9,305 nt of DNA from JAKAIY01 sp036258195 (GTDB lineage: Bacteria > Chloroflexota > Ktedonobacteria > Ktedonobacterales > JADMIN01): the NCBI GenBank assembly GCA_036258195.1, contig DATAED010000198.1, positions 1 to 9,305 on the forward strand, given 5' to 3'. The translations under genes were made by a program, and so were the position numbers. The notes beneath the pieces were generated by a model, which saw only the letters and a program-made list of their open reading frames with translations, ran no database searches and was not told the origin of the DNA. Below, in pieces: positions 1-5,380 of this stretch (the stretch's first letter is position 1; each line of letters opens with the position of its first letter).

Positions 1-2
1 AG

Positions 3-140
3 ATGGTGATTCCGGGCGACAACATCGAGATGGAGGTGGAGTTGATCGCGCCGGTGGCGCTGGAAGAGGGCAGCCGCTTCGCCATTCGGGAGGGCGGGCG
101 CACCGTCGGCGCCGGCGCTGTCACCAAAGTCGAACTGTAA
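3..140 (+). CDS. tuf: Elongation factor Tu, C-terminal end (partial)
   Basis: This is the last 45 codons of EF-Tu, the GTPase that delivers aminoacyl-tRNA to the ribosome; the gene begins upstream of the window. The reading frame is open from the window edge to TAA at 138-140. The peptide contains the conserved domain-3 end PGDNIEMEVELIAP and RFAIREGGRTVGAGAVTKV, which is nearly invariant in bacterial EF-Tu and part of the surface contacting the tRNA acceptor/T-stem. Placement just before rpmG-secE-nusG is a common bacterial arrangement. Nothing here shows truncation or damage. The call rests on family knowledge of this C-terminal signature and is very secure, although the short fragment cannot say whether it is one of two tuf copies. 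Confidence 0.96.
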   Translation: MVIPGDNIEMEVELIAPVALEEGSRFAIREGGRTVGAGAVTKVEL

Positions 141-181
141 CCCGCACGTTCACCCGACCCCATCGCTGGAGTCTGGTCGCG

Positions 182-216
182 CGCCGCAGGATGTGTCCGT
201 TGACCGTCCTGCGGCG
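182..216 (+). terminator. Perfect hairpin after tuf, possible terminator
   Basis: CGCCGCAGGA (182-191) pairs perfectly with TCCTGCGGCG (207-216) around a 15-nt loop, 42 nt after the tuf stop. There is no T-tract after the stem, so it is not a canonical intrinsic terminator. It may be a 3'-end stabilising hairpin or a factor-assisted terminator. Confidence 0.45.
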
Positions 217-252
217 TCGCACGTTCTGATAGTGGCCGTTAGTGGCTGTGGG

Positions 253-273
253 GCGCCTGAGCCGCTCAGGCGC
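253..273 (+). repeat. Short perfect palindrome between tuf and rpmG
   Basis: GCGCCTGAG (253-261) and CTCAGGCGC (265-273) form a 9-bp stem with a 3-nt loop (CCG). No T-run follows. It lies between the tuf-side hairpin and the rpmG promoter and could be a second terminator-like hairpin or a DNA operator. No function is shown by the sequence. Confidence 0.5.
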
Positions 274-320
274 GAACGCCCAGTAAACGCCCATATGTAG
301 CCTATTTGACGGGGCGCCGC

Positions 321-349
321 TGGACGCGCCACGCGGCATGGTATAGAAT
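321..349 (+). promoter_or_regulatory. Sigma70-like promoter for rpmG-secE-nusG
   Basis: A -35 match TGGACG (321-326) is followed by 17 bp and a -10 match TAGAAT (344-349), embedded in GGTATAGAATAG. Transcription would begin near 356 and leave a leader of about 105 nt before rpmG. A TTGACG at 306-311 is closer to the -35 consensus but lies 32 bp from this -10, too far. The promoter separates rpmG transcription from tuf. Confidence 0.6.
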
Positions 350-460
350 AGTCCGAAGATAGAGCGCAATCCGCGCTGCGCGCTGGCGCAACGGTTGCTG
401 TGCCCGGAGCCGTAGCCCGAAGCCGACGCTCCATCTGATTTCGCTGGAGGATGCCCCATC

Positions 461-631
461 ATGGCGGCAAAGAGCAAAGAGAACCGCATCCTGGTGACGC
501 TCGCCTGCGTCGAGTGCAGAGAGCGCAACTATATCACTGAGAAGAACAAGCGCAACGACCCGGATCGTATGGAGTTTCGCAAGTTTTGCCCGCGCTGCCG
601 TCAGCATCGCATGCACCGCGAGACGAAGTAG
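461..631 (+). CDS. rpmG: Large ribosomal subunit protein bL33, zinc-binding form
   Basis: This 56-residue protein is a small 50S subunit component near the E-site. It shows the typical L33 pattern: a basic start with RILVTLACVEC, the central YITEKNKRNDPDRMEF, and the ending KFCPRCRQHRMHRETK. Four cysteines in two CxxC pairs (Cys16/Cys19 and Cys43/Cys46) make it the zinc-ribbon (C+) type; many bacteria also carry a C- paralogue used under zinc limitation. Length matches the family (about 50-56 residues). The ATG has a strong ribosome binding site GGAGGA (446-451) nine bases upstream. The gene precedes secE by 98 bp, the usual tuf-rpmG-secE-nusG order. It is short and easily missed. Confidence 0.95.
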   Translation: MAAKSKENRILVTLACVECRERNYITEKNKRNDPDRMEFRKFCPRCRQHRMHRETK

Positions 632-729
632 ACCCGCGACCCACGTAGCGCGCGAGACAACGGCGCGGCGCTGAGACCGAGCAGGCCAGCGCGCCATCCC
701 ATCAGACTTCACGCAGAGGAGCGCTCACC

Positions 730-1182
730 TTGGCAAAGACGATCGACAGGGAGAACAACTCCGCCGCGCGAACGAGCGACGCCGTTCGTGAGCCGCAGGA
801 CGTGGGGGAGACGGATCCCGTGAACGAAGAGCAGCCCGAAGACGACTTTGACGCCGAAGAGGCGCCGGAGATCGACGATGAGGCTGACGAGGCCGATGAG
901 TCGATGGCGGTCGCGCCAGTTCCTGGCGCCGATGAGCATGTGGTGACCCGCCACAGCTCCGCTGGCGTGCAGGTGCCCGCCGCGCTGCTGGCGAATCCGT
1001 TCACCAAAGGGCTGGCCGAGGCCTACATCGAGTTGCGCAAGGTGACCTGGCCCACCCGCCGCGAGGCCTGGAATATGACGATCATCGTGATCGTCGTCTC
1101 CGCCATTATGGCGGGCCTGCTGGCGGCGTCTGACTGGGCGCTGGGGCATCTGCTCTCCTACTTCGTCAGCATTCCCAAGTAG
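730..1182 (+). CDS. secE: Protein translocase subunit SecE with acidic N-terminal extension
   Basis: SecE is the small essential membrane subunit that clamps SecY in the Sec translocon. The C-terminal part carries the family signature: an amphipathic stretch FTKGLAEAYIELRKVTWPTR (about 91-110), then REAWN and a single transmembrane helix at about 116-137. The start is TTG at 730, supported by AGAGGAG (715-721) eight bases upstream; no ATG lies between it and the conserved core except one at residue 59, inside the acidic region and without a good RBS. The unusual part is residues 1-85: a low-complexity tail rich in Asp, Glu and Ala (for example EEQPEDDFDAEEAPEIDDEA), absent from the minimal single-helix SecE of about 60-70 residues. 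NusG follows 163 bp later. The function call is secure; the role of the tail is unknown. Confidence 0.93.
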   Translation: MAKTIDRENNSAARTSDAVREPQDVGETDPVNEEQPEDDFDAEEAPEIDDEADEADESMAVAPVPGADEHVVTRHSSAGVQVPAALLANPFTKGLAEAYIELRKVTWPTRREAWNMTIIVIVVSAIMAGLLAASDWALGHLLSYFVSIPK

Positions 1183-1345
1183 GGATCAGCGGTCGCGTCG
1201 GCAGGTTCGTCTCTACCATCGCGGTCGTGCGCTGTTCCGGGAGCGCTATCGCGTCGCCTGGGCGGCGCTTTCCTGCGTCTGTCGCCTGGCTGGTCGCGCT
1301 GGTTGCGCGGTGGCGCCGGGCGTGTGCAGGTGAGAGGATCACACC

Positions 1346-2005
1346 GTGGAGCCACAAGGTCAGGATCAGGATCTGGAGTCCACTGCGCAGCACGCGCCGG
1401 GCGCCGATCTGGAGGCTACCGAGGCCGAGGCCGAGCCAGCCGAGCAGACGCCCGCTGAGCCAGTCAACCCCAACCGGCACTGGTACGCCATCCACACCTA
1501 TTCCGGCTACGAGAATAAGGTGAAGACCCATCTGGAGGCGCGCATCATCTCGATGAACCTGAAGGATTTCATCTTTCAGGTGGTCGTGCCGATGGAGAAC
1601 GAGGTCGAGGTCAAGAACGGCCAGCGCCGTACCGTGGCGCGCAAGGTCTACCCCGGCTACGTGCTGGTGGATATGGTCATCACGCCTGACTCGTGGCATG
1701 CGGTGCGCGGCGCGCCCGGCGTGACGGGCTTCGTGGGCGGCCAGAACGAGCCAGCCCCGCTCTCCGAGTCGGACTTGCAGTACATCCTGCGGGCGCCTGT
1801 CCAGACGGGCGAGGAGCCAGCGACCAAGCCGAAGATCACCTACCTCACGGGGCAGAGTGTCAAGGTCATTGGCGGGCCGTTCGCCGAGTTCATCGGCACG
1901 GTGAGCGAGGTGGACAACGATAAGCAGAAGGTGACGGTGCTCGTCTCCTTCTTCGGTCGCGAGACGCCCGTCCAGCTCGACTTCCTGCAAGTCGAGAAGA
2001 TGTAG
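1346..2005 (+). CDS. nusG: Transcription termination/antitermination factor NusG
   Basis: NusG binds RNA polymerase and links it to Rho or to the ribosomal protein S10. After an acidic, Pro/Ala/Glu-rich extension (residues 1-43) comes the NGN domain (about 45-150), beginning HWYAIHTYSGYENKVK and including KVYPGYVLVDM and the GVTGFVGG segment. A KOW domain follows at about 168-217, starting TGQSVKVIGGPFAEF and ending VQLDFLQVEKM. The start is GTG at 1346 with GAGAGGA (1332-1338) seven bases upstream. At 219 residues it is longer than the usual 175-185, explained by the N-terminal tail. The gap to secE (163 bp) is long for an operon, yet I see no promoter or terminator in it. Family assignment is very secure; only the start codon carries some doubt. 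Confidence 0.96.
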   Translation: MEPQGQDQDLESTAQHAPGADLEATEAEAEPAEQTPAEPVNPNRHWYAIHTYSGYENKVKTHLEARIISMNLKDFIFQVVVPMENEVEVKNGQRRTVARKVYPGYVLVDMVITPDSWHAVRGAPGVTGFVGGQNEPAPLSESDLQYILRAPVQTGEEPATKPKITYLTGQSVKVIGGPFAEFIGTVSEVDNDKQKVTVLVSFFGRETPVQLDFLQVEKM

Positions 2006-2131
2006 GCCCGCGCGATCAGGCGATGAGGATGAGCTGGTAGACGTGTGGCGGCGTGTGCGCTGTCATCGTTCCCAGATAATGTGTTGAGCGCTGGCGGCTC
2101 GTCGATCTGGCGGGCGCGCTGGCCAGAGGGA

Positions 2132-2165
2132 GGACGCGACCGCGTCCAGTGACCTCATTGAGGAG
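2132..2165 (+). promoter_or_regulatory. Small hairpins overlapping the rplK ribosome binding site
   Basis: GGACGC/GCGTCC (2132-2137 and 2142-2147) forms a 6-bp stem with a GACC loop. Immediately after it, CCTC (2153-2156) can pair with GAGG (2160-2163), which is part of the rplK Shine-Dalgarno GAGGAG (2160-2165). The second stem is too short to be convincing alone, but together they could tune rplK translation. This is inference from pairing only. Confidence 0.25.
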
Positions 2166-2170
2166 CAGAC

Positions 2171-2593
2171 ATGGCGAAGAAAGTCCGGGGTGTCGTCAAG
2201 CTACAGATTCCCGCCGGGAAAGCGACCCCCGCGCAGCCGATCGGCCCAGCCCTGGGCCAGCACGGCATCAACATCATGGCGTTTGTGAAGGAATACAACG
2301 AGCGCACGGCCTCGATGGCGGGCAGCATCGTCCCCGTCGAGATCACCGTCTTCGAAGACCGCTCGTTCACCTTCATCACCAAGACGCCGCCCGCCTCTGA
2401 CCTGCTGAAGAAGGCGGCGGGCGTCACCAAGGGCGCCGCGACCCCCAACAAGGCGAAGGTCGGCTCCATCACGCGCGCGCAACTGCGCGAGATCGCGGAG
2501 ATGAAGATGCGCGACCTGAACGCGACGTCCATCGAAGGCGCCGAGCGCATCGTCGAAGGCGCCGCCCGCTCGATGGGTATCACCATCCAGTAG
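2171..2593 (+). CDS. rplK: Large ribosomal subunit protein uL11
   Basis: L11 sits at the base of the L7/L12 stalk, binds the GTPase-associated region of 23S rRNA, and is the family targeted by thiostrepton-type antibiotics and needed for RelA signalling. The 140-residue sequence matches the family end to end. The N-terminal domain has PAGKATPAQPIGPALGQHGI (14-33), with the prolines (Pro23, Pro26) where thiostrepton contacts occur in the family. The rRNA-binding C-terminal domain runs from about 75 to 140 with KAAGVTKGAATPNKAKVGSI and ends GAARSMGITIQ. The ATG follows GAGGAG (2160-2165) by five bases. It lies 165 bp after nusG and 148 bp before rplA, the universal rplK-rplA pairing. No anomalies are seen. 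Confidence 0.98.
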   Translation: MAKKVRGVVKLQIPAGKATPAQPIGPALGQHGINIMAFVKEYNERTASMAGSIVPVEITVFEDRSFTFITKTPPASDLLKKAAGVTKGAATPNKAKVGSITRAQLREIAEMKMRDLNATSIEGAERIVEGAARSMGITIQ

Positions 2594-2626
2594 CGGGGGC
2601 AGCCTCAGCGCAACTACTCGGGCGCC

Positions 2627-2645
2627 GGGCGTCGTCTAGACGCCC
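2627..2645 (+). repeat. Perfect hairpin after rplK
   Basis: GGGCGTC (2627-2633) and GACGCCC (2639-2645) pair perfectly around a GTCTA loop, about 33 nt after the rplK stop. No T-tract follows, so it is unlikely to terminate transcription ahead of rplA. It may protect the rplK 3' end or be part of a translational regulatory fold with the next hairpin. Confidence 0.4.
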
Positions 2646-2655
2646 GCCGAACGCC

Positions 2656-2689
2656 GTCCGCCGATGGGCCACGACACGCCCAGGCGGAC
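2656..2689 (+). promoter_or_regulatory. Candidate L1-binding hairpin upstream of rplA
   Basis: GTCCGCC (2656-2662) pairs with GGCGGAC (2683-2689), and inside it GGGC (2666-2669) pairs with GCCC (2678-2681). The two helices are separated by an asymmetric internal loop, GAT on one side and a single A on the other. Ribosomal protein L1 is known to repress its own operon by binding an mRNA element of two short helices around an asymmetric loop that mimics the 23S rRNA L1 site. Position, 52 nt before the rplA start, fits that role. The assignment is inference from shape and position; I could not align it to known L1 leaders. Confidence 0.35.
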
Positions 2690-2741
2690 ATCGCCCATCA
2701 GTCACTGCGGATTTCACGCCACCAGGAGGGCGCATCGCACC

Positions 2742-3449
2742 ATGCCAAAACACGGGAGAAAATACACCGAAGCGCTGAAGCTCGTGGAGCCGGAGAAGCT
2801 CTACGCACCGGCTGAGGCCATCGAGCTGCTGAAGAAAGTCAGCTACGTCAAGTTTGATCCGACCGTCGAGCTGCACATGCAGTTGGGCGTTGATCCGCGC
2901 CACGCCGACCAGATGGTGCGCGGCACGGCCACCCTGCCCGCTGGCACGGGTAAAGAGGTCAAGGTGCTGGTCTTTGCCCAGGGCGAGAAGGCGACCGAGG
3001 CCGAGGGCGCGGGCGCTGACTTCGTCGGCATCGACGACTACGTCAAGCAGATCAGCGAGGGCTGGCTGGGCTTCGATGTCGCTATCGCCACGCCAGACGT
3101 GATGAGCAAGGTCGCTAGCCTGGGCCGCCGCCTCGGCCCGCGCGGCCTGATGCCGAACCCCAAGGCTGGCACCGTCACCTTCGACATCGCACGCGCGGTG
3201 AAAGAGGTCAAGGCTGGCCGCGTGGAGTTCCGCGTGGATCGCACCAGCCTCATCCATATGCCCATCGGCAAGCTCTCGTTCACCGATGAGCAGTTGCTGG
3301 CCAACCTCACCTCGGCTATCGACGCCATCGTGCGCGCCAAGCCGACAGGCGCGAAGGGCCAGTATGTCAAGAGCCTGACGATCTGCTCCACGATGTCGCC
3401 GGGCATCCGTCTGGATCTGCCCACCGCGCTGGCGCTGAAGGTGGCGTGA
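2742..3449 (+). CDS. rplA: Large ribosomal subunit protein uL1
   Basis: L1 forms the mobile stalk near the ribosomal E-site and, in many bacteria, represses its own rplK-rplA mRNA. The 235-residue protein has the standard start MPKHGRKYTEA, the L1 signature LGRRLGPRGLMPNPKAGTVT (about 127-146), and the C-terminal TMSPGIRLD (217-225) that closes the RNA-binding domain. The ATG at 2742 is chosen because AGGAGGG (2724-2730) sits eleven bases upstream and the family starts here; an upstream in-frame ATG at 2664 would add 26 residues unlike any L1 and lies inside the candidate regulatory hairpin. Length equals that of typical L1. A GC-rich palindrome about 80 bp after the stop may end this transcript. 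Confidence 0.98.
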   Translation: MPKHGRKYTEALKLVEPEKLYAPAEAIELLKKVSYVKFDPTVELHMQLGVDPRHADQMVRGTATLPAGTGKEVKVLVFAQGEKATEAEGAGADFVGIDDYVKQISEGWLGFDVAIATPDVMSKVASLGRRLGPRGLMPNPKAGTVTFDIARAVKEVKAGRVEFRVDRTSLIHMPIGKLSFTDEQLLANLTSAIDAIVRAKPTGAKGQYVKSLTICSTMSPGIRLDLPTALALKVA

Positions 3450-3464
3450 CGAGCAAGTCCCGAT

Positions 3465-3570
3465 CCCTTCACCCACTAAGGTGAGGGGGAGCAGATAGCT
3501 TGCCCAGCGCCACAAACTCTGGGCCGGGTTCCCCCTCCCCTCCGAGGGGAGGGGGACAGGGGGAGAGGTT
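3465..3570. repeat. GC-rich palindromic repeat, copy 1
   Basis: CCCTTCACC (3465-3473) pairs with GGTGAGGGG (3480-3488) with one wobble, and CCCCCTCCCCT (3531-3541) pairs perfectly with AGGGGAGGGGG (3545-3555) around CCG; GGGGGAGAGG follows at 3560-3568. Read on the - strand it resembles the copies at 5175-5227 and 8670-8801 (runs of C with single T or A interruptions, then a G-rich complement). With no T-tract it is not a standard terminator, but it sits between the rplA stop and the rplJ promoter and could end the rplKA transcript. Confidence 0.6.
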
Positions 3571-3600
3571 CCGCTCTGCCCACAAACGTCCCAGCGGCGT

Positions 3601-3630
3601 TTGACAGGCGCTTCCTGAAGCGTCTATACT
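3601..3630 (+). promoter_or_regulatory. Strong sigma70-type promoter for rplJ-rplL
   Basis: A perfect -35 TTGACA (3601-3606) is separated by 18 bp from -10 TATACT (3625-3630). The expected start near 3637 gives a leader of roughly 400 nt before rplJ. This is the best consensus promoter in the window and implies rplJL is transcribed separately from rplKA. Confidence 0.85.
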
Positions 3631-3636
3631 TCACAG

Positions 3637-3798
3637 GACAATCGCATATCTGCCAGAGACAGCGGGCGCCGCTCCAGCGCGAGTGGCTCAATTCGTAACG
3701 GGCCTGCCGAGGCGAAGCATCCAGCGCAGCGATTGCGTGCGTGCGGTGAGATGAGCGCGAGCAGCGTTCTCTCCAGCAGCGACACGCTCGCCTGTGAT
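3637..3798 (+). ncRNA. Candidate ribosomal protein L10 leader
   Basis: The mRNA leader between the rplJ promoter and the terminator can fold into an arm in which GGT (3745-3747) and GAGCG (3753-3757), separated by the bulge GAGAT, pair with CGCTC (3785-3789) and GCC (3790-3792; the T pairs with G as a wobble). A GGUGA-containing bulged arm just 5' of a terminator recalls the L10 leader of other bacteria, where the L10(L12)4 complex binds and controls read-through of rplJL. The match is by shape and position; only a covariance-model search can confirm it. No clear antiterminator was identified, although GGCGAAGC upstream (around 3711-3718) could pair weakly with the terminator's 5' arm. Confidence 0.5.
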
Positions 3799-3836
3799 GG
3801 GCCTTCGGGTCGGCGACCTGAAGGCCCTTTTGTTTT
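3799..3836 (+). terminator. Intrinsic terminator in the rplJ leader (attenuator)
   Basis: GGGCCTTCGGGTC (3799-3811) pairs with GACCTGAAGGCCC (3815-3827) with a single G-T wobble and a GGC loop, followed at once by TTTTGTTTT (3828-3836). This is a textbook Rho-independent terminator. It lies about 160 nt after the predicted start and 200 nt before rplJ, so it must be bypassed for the operon to be expressed, the expected layout of transcription attenuation. Confidence 0.88.
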
Positions 3837-4040
3837 GCCTCGCTGACTCGCTCTGGGATGATAGACGACGACCCATCACACGACCACTGACCATGCGAGG
3901 GCGACGCGAGGCCGCCCCGCATCCGCCAGCAGCGCGCACGCAGACGCGCGCGCCTGCTGCGGCGACGAGATCGCTTGCCGGGCGAGGAGCGCGCCCGGAT
4001 CGAGCCGCCTCGACATCCGCTCTGGAAGGGAGACACAGGT

Positions 4041-4577
4041 ATGCCAACAGCAGCCAAAGCGCTTCTCATCAAGGAGATGACCGACAAGCTCGATCGCGCG
4101 CGCGGCGCCGTACTGTTGCAGACCGAGGGCCTGACGGTGGCCGAGTCGCAGGATCTGCGCCGCAAGCTGCGCGCTCAGGGCATCGAGCTGCACGTCGTCA
4201 AGAACACGCTGCTGCGCAAGGCGTCTGAGAGCGCGCATTACCACGACATCTCGGATCTGCTCAATGGCCAGACGGCCATCGCGCTCAGCTACGACGATGA
4301 GGTGGCGACCGCCAAGGCGATCACCGATTACCTGAAGACGGCCAAGACGGGCAGGCCCGTCAAGGTCAAGGCGGGCATTCTGGAGCGTGGGCCGATCTCG
4401 GCGAAGCAGGTCGAAGACCTGGCCAAGATTCCCCCGCGCGACCAACTGCGCGGCCAGGTGGTCGGCACGATCATGGGGCCGATGAACCAGACCTACGGCG
4501 TGCTCAGCGCGCCACTGCGCGATCTGGTGAATGTGCTGGAGGCGCGTATCCGCCAGCTTGGCGAGAGCGCCGCATAG
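4041..4577 (+). CDS. rplJ: Large ribosomal subunit protein uL10
   Basis: L10 anchors the L7/L12 dimers to the ribosome through its C-terminal helix and, as the L10-L12 complex, represses its own operon in many bacteria. The 178-residue sequence has the family core LTVAESQDLRRKLRAQGIEL (31-50) followed by HVVKNTLLRKA, then GQTAIALSYDD (76-86) and VKVKAGILERG (107-117). The C-terminal helix (about 153-174) ends VNVLEARIRQLGES, the segment where L7/L12 dimers bind. The ATG at 4041 fits the family and has AAGGGAG (4026-4032) eight bases upstream; earlier in-frame starts would add unrelated residues. It is preceded by a long leader with an attenuator and followed by rplL after 88 bp. Confidence 0.97.
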   Translation: MPTAAKALLIKEMTDKLDRARGAVLLQTEGLTVAESQDLRRKLRAQGIELHVVKNTLLRKASESAHYHDISDLLNGQTAIALSYDDEVATAKAITDYLKTAKTGRPVKVKAGILERGPISAKQVEDLAKIPPRDQLRGQVVGTIMGPMNQTYGVLSAPLRDLVNVLEARIRQLGESAA

Positions 4578-4665
4578 CGCGAACAAGCGCCGCGCATCAT
4601 TACACACAACAGACAGCGGGCGACATCGCGCGGAGTCGCGGCGCCTGCATAGAGGAGAAACCATC

Positions 4666-5058
4666 ATGGCTGTGGATGTCGACAAGCTGATCGAAGAACT
4701 GAGCAACATGAGCGTGCTGGACCTGGTGAAGCTGAGCAAGGCGCTCCAGGATCAGTGGGGCGTGAGCGCGGCTCCGGCGATGGTCGCTGCGGCCCCGGGC
4801 GCCGCGGCTGGCGCTGGCGCTGAGGCTCCTGCCGCCGTCGAGGAGCAGACCGAGTTCACCGTGACGCTGGCTGAGATCGGCCCGAACAAGATCAACGTCA
4901 TCAAGGCGGTGCGCGAGCTGACCGGCCTGGGCCTGAAGGAGGCCAAGGATCTGGTCGAGGCGGCGCCCAAGGCCGTCAAGGAAGGCGTGGCGAAGGACGA
5001 GGCCAATGCGGCCAAGACCAAGCTGGAAGAGGCTGGCGCGAAGGCCACCGTCGCCTAG
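4666..5058 (+). CDS. rplL: Large ribosomal subunit protein bL12 (L7/L12)
   Basis: L7/L12 is the multicopy stalk protein that recruits translational GTPases such as EF-Tu and EF-G. The 130 residues show the three-part layout: an N-terminal dimerisation and L10-binding domain (1-33, MAVDVDKLIEELSNMSVLDL), a flexible Ala/Gly-rich hinge (about 34-58), and the globular factor-binding domain (61-130) with KINVIKAVRELTGLGLKEAK (75-94) and DLVEAAPKAVKEGV. The ATG at 4666 has AGAGGAG (4651-4657) eight bases upstream. The hinge is somewhat long and very Ala-rich, giving a length slightly above the usual 120-128. It is cotranscribed with rplJ, but the expected downstream neighbour rpoB is absent from this window. 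Confidence 0.98.
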   Translation: MAVDVDKLIEELSNMSVLDLVKLSKALQDQWGVSAAPAMVAAAPGAAAGAGAEAPAAVEEQTEFTVTLAEIGPNKINVIKAVRELTGLGLKEAKDLVEAAPKAVKEGVAKDEANAAKTKLEEAGAKATVA

Positions 5059-5090
5059 CTCGCCGCTCATCACCGATTCGCAAACCAACA

Positions 5091-5124
5091 CGCAGCGCGT
5101 CCCATATACCAGGGGCGCGTTGCG
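5091..5124 (+). terminator. Long hairpin after rplL, possible transcript end
   Basis: CGCAGCGCGTCCC (5091-5103) pairs with GGGGCGCGTTGCG (5112-5124) with two G-T wobbles and an 8-nt loop, 32 nt after the rplL stop. No T-run follows, so intrinsic termination is uncertain, but it is the best candidate for the 3' boundary of rplJL. Confidence 0.5.
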
Positions 5125-5174
5125 CTGTGTCTGCTGCAGCGCAGCCATGACGATGACGGCCAGCGCGTTGCTCT

Positions 5175-5227
5175 GAGGGCGCGCCGGGCGAGCGCCCTCA
5201 CCCCAGCCCTCTCCCAGAGGGAGAGGG
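5175..5227. repeat. GC-rich palindromic repeat, copy 2
   Basis: GAGGGCGC (5175-5182) pairs with GCGCCCTC (5192-5199), and CCCTCTCCC (5207-5215) pairs perfectly with GGGAGAGGG (5219-5227) around AGA. The motif CCCTCACCCCAGCCCTCTCCC (in two parts, 5195-5206 and 5207-5215) resembles the other C-rich copies at 3465-3570 (opposite strand) and 8670-8801. It looks like a dispersed intergenic repeat family. Confidence 0.6.
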
Positions 5228-5241
5228 AGCGGAGCGGCGTC

Positions 5242-5270
5242 GCACACTGCGCACGCCTCGCGCAGTGCGC
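5242..5270. repeat. Hairpin just upstream of a promoter
   Basis: CACTGCGC (5245-5252) pairs perfectly with GCGCAGTG (5260-5267) around a 7-nt loop; GC/GC pairs extend it after one mismatch (5242-5243 with 5269-5270). It lies nine bases before the -35 element at 5279 and could be an operator for a dimeric regulator or simply another structural palindrome. Confidence 0.45.
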
Positions 5271-5278
5271 CGCGCGCC

Positions 5279-5308
5279 TTGACGCCATCTGAACGCGCGA
5301 CCTACAAT
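5279..5308 (+). promoter_or_regulatory. Sigma70-like promoter for the membrane-protein gene at 5597
   Basis: TTGACG (5279-5284) and TACAAT (5303-5308) are separated by 18 bp, one mismatch each from the consensus hexamers. The start would be near 5315, leaving a leader of about 280 nt. Confidence 0.7.
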
Positions 5309-5348
5309 TCTTCGCGTCACGAGCACGGATGGCTCTGAAGCGGACGCC

Positions 5349-5380
5349 GCTTGCCATACGTCTGTACCGTATGGACAAGC
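5349..5380 (+). promoter_or_regulatory. Strong bulged hairpin in the leader
   Basis: GCTTGCCATACG (5349-5360) pairs with CGTATGG (5368-5374), a bulged A at 5375, and CAAGC (5376-5380), giving a 12-bp stem with a 7-nt loop TCTGTAC. It starts about 35 nt after the predicted transcription start. It could be an RNA control element or stabiliser, or, as DNA, an inverted-repeat operator (CCATACG-N7-CGTATGG). No T-run follows, so it is not a terminator. Confidence 0.55.

Larger units (their letters stand above)
141..460. other. tuf-rpmG intergenic region (320 bp)
   Basis: No credible gene is visible here. The stretch holds two perfect GC-rich hairpins (182-216 and 253-273) near the tuf end and then a sigma70-like promoter (321-349) leading to rpmG. 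I looked for a tRNA, since tRNA genes often sit near tuf and rpmG, and found no cloverleaf or T-loop sequence. Confidence 0.7.
3450..4040. other. rplA-rplJ intergenic region with rplJ leader (591 bp)
   Basis: No protein gene is supported here. In order it holds a short hairpin (3465-3488), a GC-rich repeat palindrome (3531-3555), a near-consensus promoter (3601-3630), a structured rplJ leader with an L10-leader-like arm, an intrinsic terminator (3799-3836), then about 200 bases reaching the rplJ ribosome binding site, including a GC-rich hairpin anchored by CAGCAG (3927-3932) and CTGCTG (3954-3959). Confidence 0.75.

Noticed and set aside
306..311. TTGACG as -35 of the rpmG promoter
   Set aside because: It lies 32 bp from the -10 at 344; TGGACG at 321-326 has the correct 17-bp spacing.
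1166..1990. Long - strand open frame of 274 codons opposite nusG
   Set aside because: It is the antisense shadow of a high-GC gene; its product is Arg/His/Leu-rich with no recognisable domain, while NusG on the + strand is certain.
2075..2080. GATAAT resembling a -10 box before rplK
   Set aside because: No -35-like hexamer lies 16-18 bp upstream, so a promoter cannot be supported.
2664..2741. Upstream in-frame ATG start for rplA
   Set aside because: It would add 26 residues unlike any L1 and lies within a structured hairpin; ATG 2742 has AGGAGGG and matches the family start.
2580..3515. Long - strand open frame of 311 codons opposite rplA
   Set aside because: It covers rplA in antisense and shows only the composition expected from reversed GC-rich codons.
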